Shown: positions 31,126-58,500, counted from the first letter of the stretch. The stretch: DNA of 64,000 nucleotides from Bolinopsis microptera (GCF_026151205.1 NC_087077.1:10159983-10223982), one strand, 5' to 3'. Program-made: numbers and translations. Notes: a model not told the origin generated them from the sequence alone.

Positions 31126-33927
31126 ATGACAAGGCCCTCTCCACAAAGCTCTGGTTTCAGAAAACTGGGCACTGTCGGTGCTGCCAGCAAGGAAACAGGC
31201 TCACTAAAAGGAACCAGAACTTCTCTTCATAGTACACTCCAACAAACTAGCACTGGTATCCAATCTTTAGACCTCCTTCTTGGTAATGGCATCAACCTCT
31301 CCTCCTCGCTTCTTATTCAGGTACACTGAGCTTCTAGTTTTTATCATATATAATGGTCTGATGTCTGCTTTTATCAGTTTATTGAAAACTTTTCATGCAA
31401 ATGCTTATTGAGTCAATGCATCAATCACAATTTTCACACTTCGTGTGTTCTGTAAATCTCAGTTATCAAACTCAACAATTTTATATTATATCACACGATT
31501 TCTGAATGTATCACGTAATCTCTGCTCTGAATGAAATGTATCGCAGGAGCAGGACAGGGGTGAGTACAGCCCAGTGTTTGCCAGACATTTTATATCAGAA
31601 GGGATAACACATGGCCACACTGTGGTCTGTATTGGGGAGAGAGTGGCCTCCTGGCTGGACAACCTTCCCAAACCTATCGAACAGAACACAGGTATGTTTC
31701 CAGAAACCTTCTTGAAGAGCATTTATTGTTAACTTGATTATTAGACACAGGATAGTATGATGATCTTGATCAAAATATTTTCTTGAATTTGCCCATTTTT
31801 ACAAGTTTACTATTAGGCTACATTAAGGGGACATACACCAAAAGCTTTTATGCCCTGGCCCTGCTGTTAACGTCATATTAAGAAAGTGTATGTATAAAAA
31901 CAATAAGATTTGATACATTAAAAATTATTTTTGAGGACCCGCACTTTCGAAAAAATAAATATTTTCTTTTTCGAAATTTTTGGAAATTTTGAGAAGTCTG
32001 TCACTGTAATACCGATATTTCGGTCATTTTAAAAGTCTTTTGGCTGATTTTGTTACTGAAGATTACTTACAATCCGTACAAGAAGCCCTTCAAAGGATTT
32101 TATAATTAAAATATAGATGACGAAGTTACAGACCAAACAAGGTCGAGAGAAGCAAAATTTAAATTTTTGTAAAAATCAAAGTTGTATATTTTACCATTCA
32201 CCCAGGTCATAAGATATCGCTTCAAAAATTCTTGTGAGTGTAGCTGATGATCATATCCAACTTTTTGGAACAGGATTTCTCTCAATTGTGAGTTTTAAGG
32301 TATAAAATGTGGCCTCAAACGACTTAGTAAAATTCATCGTAAAAAGGGCCAAACATGGCAGATTTAAGGCTTAAAATGCCTATAACTCAAAAAGCATCAG
32401 TTTTTTTGAAATAATTTTTACAGAATCGTAATCAGCTTGAGAAGACGAATCTTTTAGTACCAAATAGGTGATTTTAGAAGACAAATTGTCTTAAATAATT
32501 TTCTAGCTCGAACACAAGGGTCCCCCCTTGTATAAATTTTGTACAAATTGTACACATTTTTTTTCAAATTTTGTGTCTTAAACTACTATAAATTTGGTAC
32601 TAAAAGATTCGTCTTACCAAGCTGATTACGATCCTGTAAAAATTATTTCAAAAAAACTGATACTTTTTGAGTTATAGGCATTTTAAGCCTTAAATCTGCC
32701 ATGTTTGGCCCTTTTTACGATGAATTTTACTAAGTCGTTTGAGGCCACATTTCATACCTTAAAACTCAAAATTGAGAGAAATCCTGTTCCAAAAAGTTGG
32801 ATATGATCATCAGCTACACTCACAAGAATTTTTGAAGCGATATCTTATGACCTGGGTGAATGGTAAAATATACAACTTTGATTTTTACAAAAATTTCAAT
32901 TTTGCTTCTCTCGACCTTGTTTGGTCTGTAACTTCGTCATCTATATTTTAATTATAAAATCCTTTGAAGGGCTTCTTGTACGGATTGTAAGTAATCTTCA
33001 GTAACAAAATCAGCCAAAAGACTTTTAAAATGACCGAAATATCGGTATTACAGTGACAGACTTCTCAAAATTTCCAAAAATTTCGAAAAAGAAAATATTT
33101 ATTTTTTCGAAAGTGCGGGTCCTCAAAAATAATTTTTAATGTATCAAATCTTATTGTTTTTATGTATACTTTCTTAATATGACGTTAACAGCAGGGCCAG
33201 GGCATAAAAGCTTTTGGTGTATGTCCCCTTAAGCATGGGCCCAAATTAATCTGCTGGTCTTTAATTATGACTGTTTACAGATGCTCAAACACAAGATGAA
33301 GACAGTCTAAAGATAGCCTGGAGATATAAGCGTAAGATTCAAACCCGATTCAGTCACAGCTACGACATGTCCCAGCAGCGACCTTCTGAAGATATCAGCA
33401 ACTGCAGAATTTTCACTAACAGTGATCCATCGTACGACGACTTGTATATTTTTATCGAGAGTGCTGTTCATGATAATGAGGATAATGTTGTAAGGATAGT
33501 TTTAGATAGACCCATGTTTCCTGTTGCGGATGAAGCAGCATTTTTACGATTCCATTACAATCTGAGGAAGTTATCTGCCAAGAAAAATGTCGTGACATTG
33601 TGTTTATACCCGGTCAGGACAATGTCAGATTCTTTATCATTTTACCTCACTCAACTTTACAACTACGTCCTAAGTGTCGAATCTCTTCCGAGGGACAAAA
33701 AATCAATTTTCAAAGATTACCATGGTATTTTGCACCTGGTGAAAGTAGCCAACATGTGTACCTTTACAATGCCTCTCCACGATATGACGGACAGGTTCTT
33801 CAAGGTACAGAGGAAGAAGTTTATCATTGAGAAGATGCATCTTCCTCCTGACTTGAGTGAGACTGTCAGTAGGTCTTCTAACTCGCCATCCGCTAATTGT
33901 GCTTCTTCAAAGGGCATCGATTTTTAG
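31126..33927 (+). CDS. ELP4: Elongator complex subunit ELP4
   Basis: ELP4 is one of the three RecA-like proteins (ELP4-6) that form the accessory ring of Elongator, which modifies uridine at the tRNA wobble position. Exons 31126-31320, 31547-31691 and 33281-33927 join in frame and give 328 residues. Matches to the family are GTRTSLH and STGIQSLDLLLGNG near the start (RecA-fold entry, with a degenerate nucleotide loop as usual for ELP4), HTVVCIG in exon 2, and LKIAWRYKRK at the start of exon 3. The protein is shorter than the human one (about 420), mostly in the linker and C-terminal parts. Intron 2 (31692-33280) is filled almost wholly by a 1.4-kb palindromic element. The start ATG is the only one in frame before GTRTSLH in this exon. 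Confidence 0.88.
31823..33232. mobile_element. TTAA-flanked fold-back element (1.4 kb, near-perfect palindrome)
   Basis: The left arm starts GGGGACATACACCAAAAGC at 31827 and the right arm ends with its complement at 33228. Each arm is about 680-700 bp, and they match base by base through most of their length, with only a short central loop around 32520-32570. TTAA flanks both ends (31823-31826 and 33229-33232). There is no ORF. RNA from it would fold into a very long double-stranded hairpin. Confidence 0.9.
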
Positions 33928-34291
33928 TTTTATTTATTTTTAGAATGTTTGTATCTTTCAAAGGTTTATTTTTAGAAGTATTAAAGCCTTTTAAAATGCA
34001 CTATATCAAAGTCTGATAGGTTTTTAATGGATTGTATGAGGCTAGGTTATTTAGGGTTATTTATTATTTTTAATGTATTTGATCTTTTCATGATTTCATT
34101 CGGATGTTCTTACAAGTAGACATTTTATTGTGACGCTAGCTCAGATTGTTATAATTTATTATTAATTTAGTCGAAATTAATCTCAAGGTGATGTGCATGA
34201 AAATAATGACAGTGCGAGAAACATAGCCGAAATTAATCAGAATTTGTAGAATGATCACGATATCATATTTAAACAAATTAACCACATTAGA
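33928..34291. other. Short ELP4-PRCC spacer
   Basis: About 360 bp separate the ELP4 stop from the PRCC start. It must hold the ELP4 3' end and the PRCC promoter. No repeat or further gene was seen. Confidence 0.5.
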
Positions 34292-37232
34292 ATGAACGGC
34301 CTAGTTGGATACGGAAGTAGTGATGAAAGTGACTCTGAACCAGAAACTGCACCAAAACCTAAAGAAACCCCAGTAAAGTTAACTAACGGTACTAACTCAC
34401 AGGATACCCCAAAACAAACCACCAACCATCAGACACACCAAGCTCCGAGCACCTCCTTCCCAACCGTACCACAAGACATAGACAAGAAGTTAGACATATC
34501 AGATGACGAGGATACTTACATACCCCGCTCTAAATCATCCGCCAAACCTGCACCCTCTCTCCCTCCAATAACATCACACCTCCCCAAACCAGCTCCGAAA
34601 CTCCAGAACCTGTCAGAAGTTATAGATAAAGCTCAGATAGTGACGGTGGAAAGAGATAACCTCATAAGTAAGGAGGGGGTTATTGCTAGTTTTCTTCCCA
34701 AACCTAAAGACAATGATGTCCATGAGATGGAGTTGGAGCGCTTCCACAAGAGCAAGCGCAGGAAGAAAGATAAGAAGAAGAAGATATTTGTTCTTGATTT
34801 GGAAGACTTTTCTGATGAAGAGGAAGTTAAACCAAAACCTCGACGTCCCGTATCATCTAAATCTGCATCAGGACTCTTCTCGATTCTACCTGAGCCTAAA
34901 AACTGCAAAATAAACACTAAATCTACCAAGTCAGTTGTCACTAACAAGGCTAAGTTTACTTTCAAACCAAGGACCCTGCAACCAGTTAAAAAGAAAGTTA
35001 CTGAAGATGCAGAAGTGGACGTTAACGATGATAATGACCAAAATGGAACCGATTTCTTCTCTTTCACCAACTACACGAAATCGACCAAAGATATCGAGAA
35101 AGCAGCAAAGGCTGTGAAATTGGATCAATTTAAGCCTAAACAAGTATGTGAATTATGATCATTGCAGCCCATCCCCGTTGATTTAGAAGAGTATTTGAGA
35201 GCGACCTAAACATGCCCCGTTTTAACAGTATTTCCGCTTCTTTAACTGCGAATATTAATTACTTTTTAACCTAGAAAAACACCCTTTCCAGGTATCAGCT
35301 ACTCCAGAAACTATGACTGTCCAGGGAGAACTGAGGAGTATTGATGCGATAATTGCTCCTCAAGATGACACCTTCACAGAACCCGTCCTACCAGTCCCTG
35401 CTGAGGTTTATTTTATCACATTTCCTTCAACCCCGACTATTTCACGTGTCAATCTATCAATGTCCAGTACTAATCTTACTGATGAAATTTCTGCTTTATT
35501 TGAGAATGGTAATAAGATAATATGAATAGTGCGGAGTTTATGCAGTCTCACTGCTGTGTCCAATGTAAATGTTATGATAATCTAAGTAAACTATAGGTAA
35601 AAATATAATATTAATCATAAGCTAAAATGTACTAATCTTTGTATTCTAAATGGGGAAAAAGAAGAAACATTGTCAGTCAGTCGAGAAAATTGTCAGTCAG
35701 GCTATATGGCAGCTTTGTAGATGTTGTGACTATGCTAGTAGTGGTCCCAGGCTTGCGACTGGAATTGCGGTGTTAAATCGATTTAATGGTACCAACGATC
35801 CACCTCCCACTTGTTGTTTGGTACTTAGCATTAATAGTGTTAGCTGTAGCCATTTATAGCAAGAATCTTAAAACTAAAGGGGGTGACAAGGAAAAGAGGA
35901 AGGAAAAAGAATAACGGGACAAACAATTAATTAAAGTATTTATAGGAGCATTAGATATTGTAATTACAAGCTTCAATAATAAATCACTGACTAAAACTTC
36001 TAATTAAAATGACACTTGGTACGCTCGCCCATTTTCACTGGTCAGTCTGAACTTCGGTTTAGCACGTTGTACACTTATTCACCTAAGTTTCAGAATTTGT
36101 TCAGTTTAGCAGAGTTAGTACCCGTGTTTCAATAAATCAAAAGATATCAGGGGAGTTCTTTAATAATGTTACGGTCATCTAGAATACCGAACTTCCTGAA
36201 AACGTTATCATATTTCCTCAGACAACGTTTAATGCCTTTAATCAGTCTATCACGGCTATATCCTCTATCAATTAGAATTTTGAATATTTTGTGAAGATGG
36301 GAGGTAAAGATATCCAATCTAGTGCAAACATTACCATATCTAAGAACTTGACTTGAAAAAACGTTGTAGCCAACCTCGGTTGGGATGTTACTGTGAGGAA
36401 ATGTAAGTGATAACACGTTTAACTACTCCAGGACATGAGCGAAGTCCCCTCAGAGTTCAGAGACTTTGTGTATAACGCTGCGGAGGTTATGGACGTTAAC
36501 CAGGAGATACAGTCTACAGACGAGTGGGCTCTCAAGAACCTCGATTATGTTAGTTTTACACACTGGGCCATTACGGCCCTTTGTTATCCGCTGTTATGTA
36601 TTTTTTGTTCATTGTGAGCCTTGAATTATTCTTGTCGTGAATTATTCTTGTTGTGAATTATTCTTGTTGTGAATTATTCTTGTTGTGAATTATTCTTGTT
36701 GTGAATTATTCTTGTTGTGAATTATTCTTGTTGTGAATTATTCTTGTTGTGAATTATTCTTGTTGTGAATTATTCTTGTTGTGATTTATTCTTGTTTTAA
36801 TTATTCTTTTTGTGAATTATTCATGATGTGAATCATTCATGTTGTGAATTATTCTTGTTAAGAATTTATTCTTAATTTTATTCTATCGATAATTGAAATT
36901 GAGGGATCTCTTAATTTACTGTGTGACATTTGCAGAGCGACGATCAGCCTCAGTCCAGCGGAAAGTGTCCACTGAAAGGACAGACAAGAAAGAAGAACCA
37001 GATCCAGTACTTAGCATGGCAAGCTAAGGAGAGAGAGTCAGACCTGAAGAGACAGTGGGGAGACAACAGGATGAACAGACATGCTACTCAGAGCAAATAT
37101 GGGTTTAGGTGAAGTTGTTTTGTGTGAAACAGAGTAAAAATACGGTTCTCGAATTTTAGGCGTGAAGTGGCCAGAAATGTTGAACAAGCTTCTGAGAGAA
37201 AATACGGGTTTACGTGTGGTGAGAACAAATAA
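34292..37232 (+). CDS. PRCC: PRCC homologue (proline-rich protein, mitotic checkpoint / splicing associated)
   Basis: PRCC is a nuclear protein associated with pre-mRNA splicing factors and with the MAD2B checkpoint protein. Exons 34292-35143, 35292-35405, 36432-36548 and 36936-37112 join in frame (419 residues). The start LVGYGSSDESDSE matches the PRCC N-terminus. The middle is rich in Pro, Ser and Lys. The C-terminal block is conserved (QIQYLAWQAKERE, then a Gln/Ser-KYGF end). The simple model stops at 37112. Alternatively, the last four coding bases plus the stop (TTTAG|gtgaag) act as a donor at 37109 for a 51-nt intron to an acceptor at 37159. Exon 37160-37232 then adds 23 residues with a second KYGF motif. 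AATAAA occurs at 37228. Human PRCC ends at KYGF, which favours the first stop. Confidence 0.87.
35406..36431. other. PRCC intron 2
   Basis: The 35650-35859 ORF has no recognisable pattern. A possible retroelement remnant lies at 36147-36416 on the minus strand. The donor at 35406 (gtttat) is weak, and the exon could extend slightly. Confidence 0.45.
36147..36416 (-). mobile_element. Possible retroelement remnant in PRCC intron 2
   Basis: The minus-strand frame (90 residues) contains FPHSNIPTEVGYNVFSSQVL and RYGNVC, followed by RGYSRDRLIKGIKRCLRKY. This pattern resembles the region next to the reverse transcriptase in Penelope-like or similar retroelement proteins of invertebrates. No catalytic motif is present. 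The resemblance is from memory only. Confidence 0.4.
36617..36865. repeat. 16-17-bp tandem repeat (GAATTATTCTTGTTGT)
   Basis: About 14 direct copies, the last ones degenerate, lie in PRCC intron 3. Confidence 0.85.
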
Positions 37233-37570
37233 ACGCGTTTCTCTGAGTAAACACCGAGTTAAGTGTGAGAGTGTAAGATATCGGACTATATGAGGTTTTA
37301 TTACATTGTCTACATTTTCTTCAAATATATTACTTTAAATGTTATGTCTTTTTGTATAATATAATTTAAATTAATCACTCATTTAATAAATTAATTTGTT
37401 ACTTTATTTATATAAGACGTATTTTAAATGCTGAAAAGTAGTTTAAACTACTATTATGGCATTTTGTTCTCATTTAACCACCCCATCAGCTCCTTCAACT
37501 CACTACTTTACCACCACTACGTAGAATTATATTAACTCAACCCGTAGTTTAGCAGGGTGAACAATGTAAG
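37233..37570. other. Spacer between PRCC and the membrane-protein gene
   Basis: AT-rich; nothing recognisable besides the PRCC 3' end. Confidence 0.4.
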
Positions 37571-38736
37571 ATGGTAATATGGAACCTCAGTATTTCCGAC
37601 GTATGTGGTAAGCCAGAGTCGGACCCTTACTTCTGCACCCGCTATGTAACCCTCTCTCTCATTGCAACCTTCACCGGACTGTTATGTCTCGGCAAGGTCG
37701 CCAAGTACCACTACAACAAGGTCAAATGTTTCTACCAACTCTCCATTTTCTACTGCGCGCTTTTTGAGTGCCTCTGTTTTGTGCTACATTGGATCTTTCT
37801 ACCGTTTGATATTATCGAGAACATGGGCTACTGGTTCAGGGTCATCCAGCTGTTGATTGTATGTTTTGTGTACAGTAAACTTGCTAGCAATGTTCTGAAC
37901 GCAGAGGAACAGTACAAGAAGCGGTATCTCCCCGTGCTCACTGTTTTTGCGGTGTACTACGCGGCGCTGATCCCCTGGATGTTCACTATTCCCCGGTTCA
38001 AGTATCCTCACAAGTGTACGGAGTTCTTCCACCCCTGTTACACTATATCAGACTTCGTTTTAGCACAGGTTACAGCCAAATTTATTTATTTACTTTATCT
38101 TTTTATATTAACGATCATGCCCTTACATTCATTGAAATTTCATTACAGAATGAAATGATTCGATTTTTCAAATAATCGCATTTCTCCCCACAGATATTTC
38201 TGATATGTGGAGTATACCTGACAAGGAAGATGGCGTTAGTAAACATGCCATCAGAGCAATTCCTCGACCAAAAGAACCAGCTATGGGGTGTCATAATGGC
38301 GTTTGAGACTGAAGCAATCATCAGTATAGTGTACGATATCCTGCTCTTCGCGATAGGAGCAGAGGAACATGGATGCGGAGGATTCCTGTACCAGCACAAC
38401 GCGCTATCAGTAGTCGTCTTCGTGATTGTGCGCAGCGTGCGCTTGTTTGCTGCAATCTGGCTCATGCTCTACTTGTTTGACGCACAAACCACAGACTACA
38501 CAGAACCTCCCCCGTACACGTACGACCCAGAGGATTCTCTTGATGAGTACATGGCTGCGCGGAGTCAAAGCATCGTGCCTTACAACCCCGAGGGGTTATT
38601 ATATGACACTGAAGAGCCTCTCCTCCAGGAGAATACTTTTGAGAACTATTTGGCAGATGATGTCAATGAGAGGTTTGGAGAGCGAACCAATAGACTTCTC
38701 ATTGAGGCGGGTACTAGTAATCCTTACGTAGAGTGA
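37571..38736 (+). CDS. Seven-transmembrane protein, possibly THH1/TOM1/TOM3- or GPR137-like
   Basis: Exons 37571-38068 and 38194-38736 join in frame to give 346 residues. About seven hydrophobic helices can be read: near residues 20-40, 52-76, 86-108, 118-138, 156-178, 205-225 and 240-262. An acidic tail of about 80 residues follows, with PPPYTYDPED and other Pro/Tyr motifs that could bind WW domains or adaptors. There is no signal peptide and no classical GPCR motif (DRY, NPxxY) that I can see. The spacing of helices and short loops recalls the THH1/TOM1/TOM3 and GPR137 membrane proteins, but I cannot confirm it. AATAAA at about 39148 is a likely poly(A) signal. Confidence 0.75.
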
Positions 38737-40632
38737 GTGGTCACCGTGGTGATATTGATTGGTAACCACTATGGTTACTTCGGTTACTGTAGCTGTGGTT
38801 ACTATGGAGTTTGGATGAGAAATCTAAGGTATGGAACTGATGACGTGTTTTCAGAGAGGGGTGGATCTGAATGTTTGATTGAAAATCATAGTTAATCAAA
38901 ATTTGGGGGCATGATTATCTATTTTAGTGTCTGTTTAGAAGAGTGCTAAAAGAGAAAAGAATCTGATTGATCGAGAAAGGACGAACTTAAGGAATACTAT
39001 CTTTAAGAGGAGTTTGACAGGTTACCCCTGTATACTACTACTACTACTACTACTACTACTAGTAGTACCCCTGTTTGGTAATGACACTGTTCGGTGATTA
39101 CATTTATGGAAGTTGAGACTTCCTATGGAAGCGTATGGCGAGAGTTAAATAAAGAATAAGGATCCAGTGATCTTGATAAGAGTCGTAATTCCAAACCATA
39201 TGGTTTTGGTGGACTATAAATGTTTAGGTGTCATCTTGGCTATCACATTTGGAACCCCTAATGTTTGTGAGAATGAATGGCGTTGATGACGCTATCCTTA
39301 AATAAGCATAGTAAGGTGAATTACGTAAAACCAAAGACTTAAAATAACCTCTAATGATTGCATTTTAAACCGTTTACTGTATATAGAAGGATGTAAGTGT
39401 AATTTGATTAAAAAGTAAATCAGACAAGATAATATATAGGATACCTTCTTGTGCTTTTTAACAGTTCGTTTTGATCTGATATATAATTTTTGTATAAATC
39501 TAGAGACAGTTGTAACTTGCATCTCAGTTCAGTACAAGTAGAACAGTGGGTTTGTTTGTATGTACTTGGTTTTAAAAGCTGTTTTCGTTTAAATCTTTTA
39601 ATAAAAGGTACGATTCCTTGGAAGAATAAGTTCCAGTGAAATGGAACTTAATATGGAGTATAAAATTGTAAATCAGCTGTGTAATATGATACGCTCTAAG
39701 GAGAGCATTGTGACATCAAATTGAATCGTGTTTTACATAACATGTTTTAGGTACAGTGAAACTCTGGAACATCACGTACTCTCTACCCCTCAAAACTCCC
39801 AATAGATTTATCAAGCTTTCATAAATTAAATTGAAAATCAGGGCCCTTTGATACGATGAAAAAATAAAATATGATGACCACAGGGTTTCACTGTAGATTC
39901 ATTCACCAAATGTCTCATTAATTAAGAGATAATATTCTTCTGCCACTCTAGTACTGTGTCTTGCATCCAAGTTTTTGTTAATTTTGTTTACCAATTTTTC
40001 TAAGTGCGTGTTTAGATAGTTAGTAAAAGAACCTGTTGGTAAAATAGGTGTTGAGAACGCCGTAACGAACCTGGTATTTTGTATAAAAGGATTTTTACTT
40101 AATTTATTGATCTTGCTTGTTAAGGAATGTACCTACATCTTATCTTCCTCGCTTTATACTTGAAGTTGTTGACCCATTGAAGTTTAAACGACATTTCAAC
40201 CACCATAATATATTAATCTCAATGCCGATGTATGTTTTAAATCAAGTGAATTATATAATGATATGTTTTTAACTATACTGTTAAAAGAATATCTCTCGTT
40301 TATTTTTAAAAGATCTATCGGTAACTATTGTAGCAGACACCTCATATTTGCCATGTAATAATGCGGCTTTTCTGTTTTGCAGAGACACCCCATTTTAGTT
40401 ATTATTCACATGTATCGGATATAATGATAAATATTGACACTAGCAGTTCCAAACTGTGAACTAACACAAAACATCTTGGTAAGGCTTGATGGCAGACGCA
40501 CCTCACCAGTGCCCGTGACTCACTAAGTAACGGAGCGGCTCTGTCGACAACACTACTGGTAGCACTGCTAGCACTGGTAGCACATCCACACACTGTGCTA
40601 TAGTCCTGTTGTTGTTGTAGTGTGGTGGTGGA
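38737..40632. other. Intergenic spacer upstream of AP-3 delta
   Basis: Contains the 3' end of the membrane-protein gene and a (CTA)n microsatellite at 39038-39066. The AP-3 delta promoter should lie at the right end. The short ORFs (39298-39522, 40402-40703, minus strand) have no coding support. Confidence 0.4.
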
Positions 40633-54706
<14,074 letters not shown>

Positions 54707-55552
54707 TGAATATTTTCGCCGCTATTAATTAGAATCAATTGAGCTGGGCTCGTTGAGACATGTACAGAAAATTAACCAAGTTTTTTGGGAAATGTTATAA
54801 AATTCTGTTTTTATTGTTTAATAAAGAGGGAAATTTTGGCAGGGTAAAAGATAAATTTAATGGATTATGAGGTATAAGTGACATTTATACCCGATAATGA
54901 CGATAAATAAGTTTTCTTACTTGAAATGAACGTGTTGATTATAAGATTGATGAGAGGCTGTTTTATGAATTGACTGCCGCAGATTTTATCATTGTTGGGG
55001 GACGATCCAAGTTTTTCTGAACACGTGACAGCTCTTAACCAATTGAATATACTCAGACTGTTGTCACGTATCAAGAAACAAATTTGGACTCTCCTTAAAT
55101 CATGATAACATCGTTTCATCGATAAAATTTTGTAGTAGTTGAACACACGGTTAAGACTGACAGCTGTGTTTTTGCGAAAGTGTTAAAGTTTTAAGAATGC
55201 TATATTTTACTATATACCTCGCTTGTTTTTGGTGTTAATTTATTCGTTGTCTTCTTGTGATTTACAGTTTAATTCTATTGAATTGCGTGTTGAATTCCAT
55301 CATTAGATATTAACTGATTTATGAAATATCAATGTCATCGTTGTCAACTGACACTCTTAATCTTGCGTTTACGATATTTTAAGTTACGAATATGGTAGAA
55401 TGAGTCATCTTTAAAGGTTGATAAGTATTGTAATTTACGTGTATTTTTGTTGTTTAACTGAATCTCGCATGGATTGTAGTTCCAGGAAAATGAACAGAAG
55501 GAGAGCACGTTTCCTTGATTTGTGTAGTGGATTTGTAGTGGATTTCACAGGT
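54707..55552. other. Region between AP3D1 and the satellite
   Basis: The AP3D1 poly(A) signal AATAAA lies at 54820. The 93-codon minus-strand ORF (54865-55146) and the 60-codon ORF at 55418 have no support. Just before the array, gtagtggattt is repeated three times (about 55525-55563), a degenerate start of the satellite. Confidence 0.45.
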
Positions 55553-58500
55553 GTAGTGGATTTGTGTTCCAGGGTAGGTGGAACATGTTTTGGTGGTTAA
55601 ATAGGTAGTACGTGACCCAAACGATCATAAAAACCGAGTTTCGACCTCCCAACCCACTCAGGCCACTCCCAGGGGCCACGCCCATCCCAAAATTACTGAA
55701 ATCCAGGTAAAATCAAGACCGAAAATCTTTACCCCCGTAGTGCATTTATGTTCCGGGGTAGGTGGAACATGTTTTGGTGGTTAAATAGTTAGTACTTGTC
55801 CCAAACCATCAGAAAAACCGAGTTTCGACCTCCCAACCCACTCAGGCCACTCCCAGGGGCCACGCCCATCCCAAAATTACTGAAAATTAGGTAAAATCAA
55901 GACCGAAAATCTTTACCCCCGTAGTGCATTTATGTTCCGGGGTAGGTGGAACATGTTTTGGTGGTTAAATAGTTAGTACTTGTCCCAAACCATCAGAAAA
56001 ACCGAGTTTCGACCTCCCAACCCACTCAGGCCACTCCCAGGGGCCACGCCCATCCCAAAATTACTGAAAATTAGGTAAAATCAAGACCGAAAATCTTTAC
56101 CCCCGTAGTGCATTTATGTTCCGGGGTAGGTGGAACATGTTTTGGTGGTTAAATAGTTAGTACTTGTCCCAAACCATCAGAAAAACCGAGTTTCGACCTC
56201 CCAACCCACTCAGGCCACTCCCAGGGGCCACGCCCATCCCAAAATTACTGAAAATTAGGTAAAATCAAGACCGAAAATCTTTACCCCCGTAGTGCATTTA
56301 TGTTCCGGGGTAGGTGGAACATGTTTTGGTGGTTAAATAGTTAGTACTTGTCCCAAACCATCAGAAAAACCGAGTTTCGACCTCCCAACCCACTCAGGCC
56401 ACTCCCAGGGGCCACGCCCATCCCAAAATTACTGAAAATTAGGTAAAATCAAGACCGAAAATCTTTACCCCCGTAGTGCATTTATGTTCCGGGGTAGGTG
56501 GAACATGTTTTGGTGGTTAAATAGTTAGTACTTGTCCCAAACCATCAGAAAAACCGAGTTTCGACCTCCCAACCCACTCAGGCCACTCCCAGGGGCCACG
56601 CCCATCCCAAAATTACTGAAATTAGGTAAAATCAAGACCGAAAATCTTTACCCCCGTAGTGCATTTATGTTCCGGGGTAGGTGGAACATGTTTTGGTGGT
56701 TAAATAGTTAGTACTTGTCCCAAACCATCAGAAAAACCGAGTTTCGACCTCCCAACCCACTCAGGCCACTCCCAGGGGCCACGCCCATCCCAAAATTACT
56801 GAAATTAGGTAAAATCAAGACCGAAAATCTTTACCCCCGTAGTGCATTTATGTTCCGGGGTAGGTGGAACATGTTTTGGTGGTTAAATAGTTAGTACTTG
56901 TCCCAAACCATCAGAAAAACCGAGTTTCGACCTCCCAACCCACTCAGGCCACTCCCAGGGGCCACGCCCATCCCAAAATTACTGAAAATTAGGTAAAATC
57001 AAGACCGAAAATCTTTACCCCCGTAGTGCATTTATGTTCCGGGGTAGGTGGAACATGTTTTGGTGGTTAAATAGTTAGTACTTGTCCCAAACCATCAGAA
57101 AAACCGAGTTTCGACCTCCCAACCCACTCAGGCCACTCCCAGGGGCCACGCCCATCCCAAAATTACTGAAAATTAGGTAAAATCAAGACCGAAAATCTTT
57201 ACCCCCGTAGTGCATTTATGTTCCGGGGTAGGTGGAACATGTTTTGGTGGTTAAATAGTTAGTACTTGTCCCAAACCATCAGAAAAACCGAGTTTCGACC
57301 TCCCAACCCACTCAGGCCACTCCCAGGGGCCACGCCCATCCCAAAATTACTGAAAATTAGGTAAAATCAAGACCGAAAATCTTTACCCCCGTAGTGCATT
57401 TATGTTCCGGGGTAGGTGGAACATGTTTTGGTGGTTAAATAGTTAGTACTTGTCCCAAACCATCAGAAAAACCGAGTTTCGACCTCCCAACCCACTCAGG
57501 CCACTCCCAGGGGCCACGCCCATCCCAAAATTACTGAAAATCCAGGTATAATCAAGACCGAAAATCTTTACCCCCGTAGTGCATTTATGTTCCGGGGTAG
57601 GTGGAACATGTTTTGGTGGTTAAATAGTTAGTACTTGTCCCAAACCATCAGAAAAACCGAGTTTCGACCTCCCAACCCACTCAGGCCACTCCCAGGGGCC
57701 ACGCCCATCCCAAAATTACTGAAAATTAGGTAAAATCAAGACCGAAAATCTTTACCCCCGTAGTGCATTTATGTTCCGGGGTAGGTGGAACATGTTTTGG
57801 TGGTTAAATAGTTAGTACTTGTCCCAAACCATCAGAAAAACCGAGTTTCGACCTCCCAACCCACTCAGGCCACTCCCAGGGGCCACGCCCATCCCAAAAT
57901 TACTGAAAATTAGGTAAAATCAAGACCGAAAATCTTTACCCCCGTAGTGCATTTATGTTCCGGGGTAGGTGGAACATGTTTTGGTGGTTAAATAGTTAGT
58001 ACTTGTCCCAAACCATCAGAAAAACCGAGTTTCGACCTCCCAACCCACTCAGGCCACTCCCAGGGGCCACGCCCATCCCAAAATTACTGAAAATTAGGTA
58101 AAATCAAGACCGAAAATCTTTACCCCCGTAGTGCATTTATGTTCCGGGGTAGGTGGAACATGTTTTGGTGGTTAAATAGTTAGTACTTGTCCCAAACCAT
58201 CAGAAAAACCGAGTTTCGACCTCCCAACCCACTCAGGCCACTCCCAGGGGCCACGCCCATCCCAAAATTACTGAAATCAGGTAAAATCAAGACCGAAAAT
58301 CTTTACCCCCGTAGTGCATTTATGTTCCGGGGTAGGTGGAACATGTTTTGGTGGTTAAATAGTTAGTACTTGTCCCAAACCATCAGAAAAACCGAGTTTC
58401 GACCTCCCAACCCACTCAGGCCACTCCCAGGGGCCACGCCCATCCCAAAATTACTGAAAATTAGGTAAAATCAAGACCGAAAATCTTTACCCCCGTAGTG

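Noticed and set aside
54865-55146. 93-codon minus-strand ORF after AP3D1
   Set aside because: No recognisable pattern, no splice or poly(A) context; probably chance.
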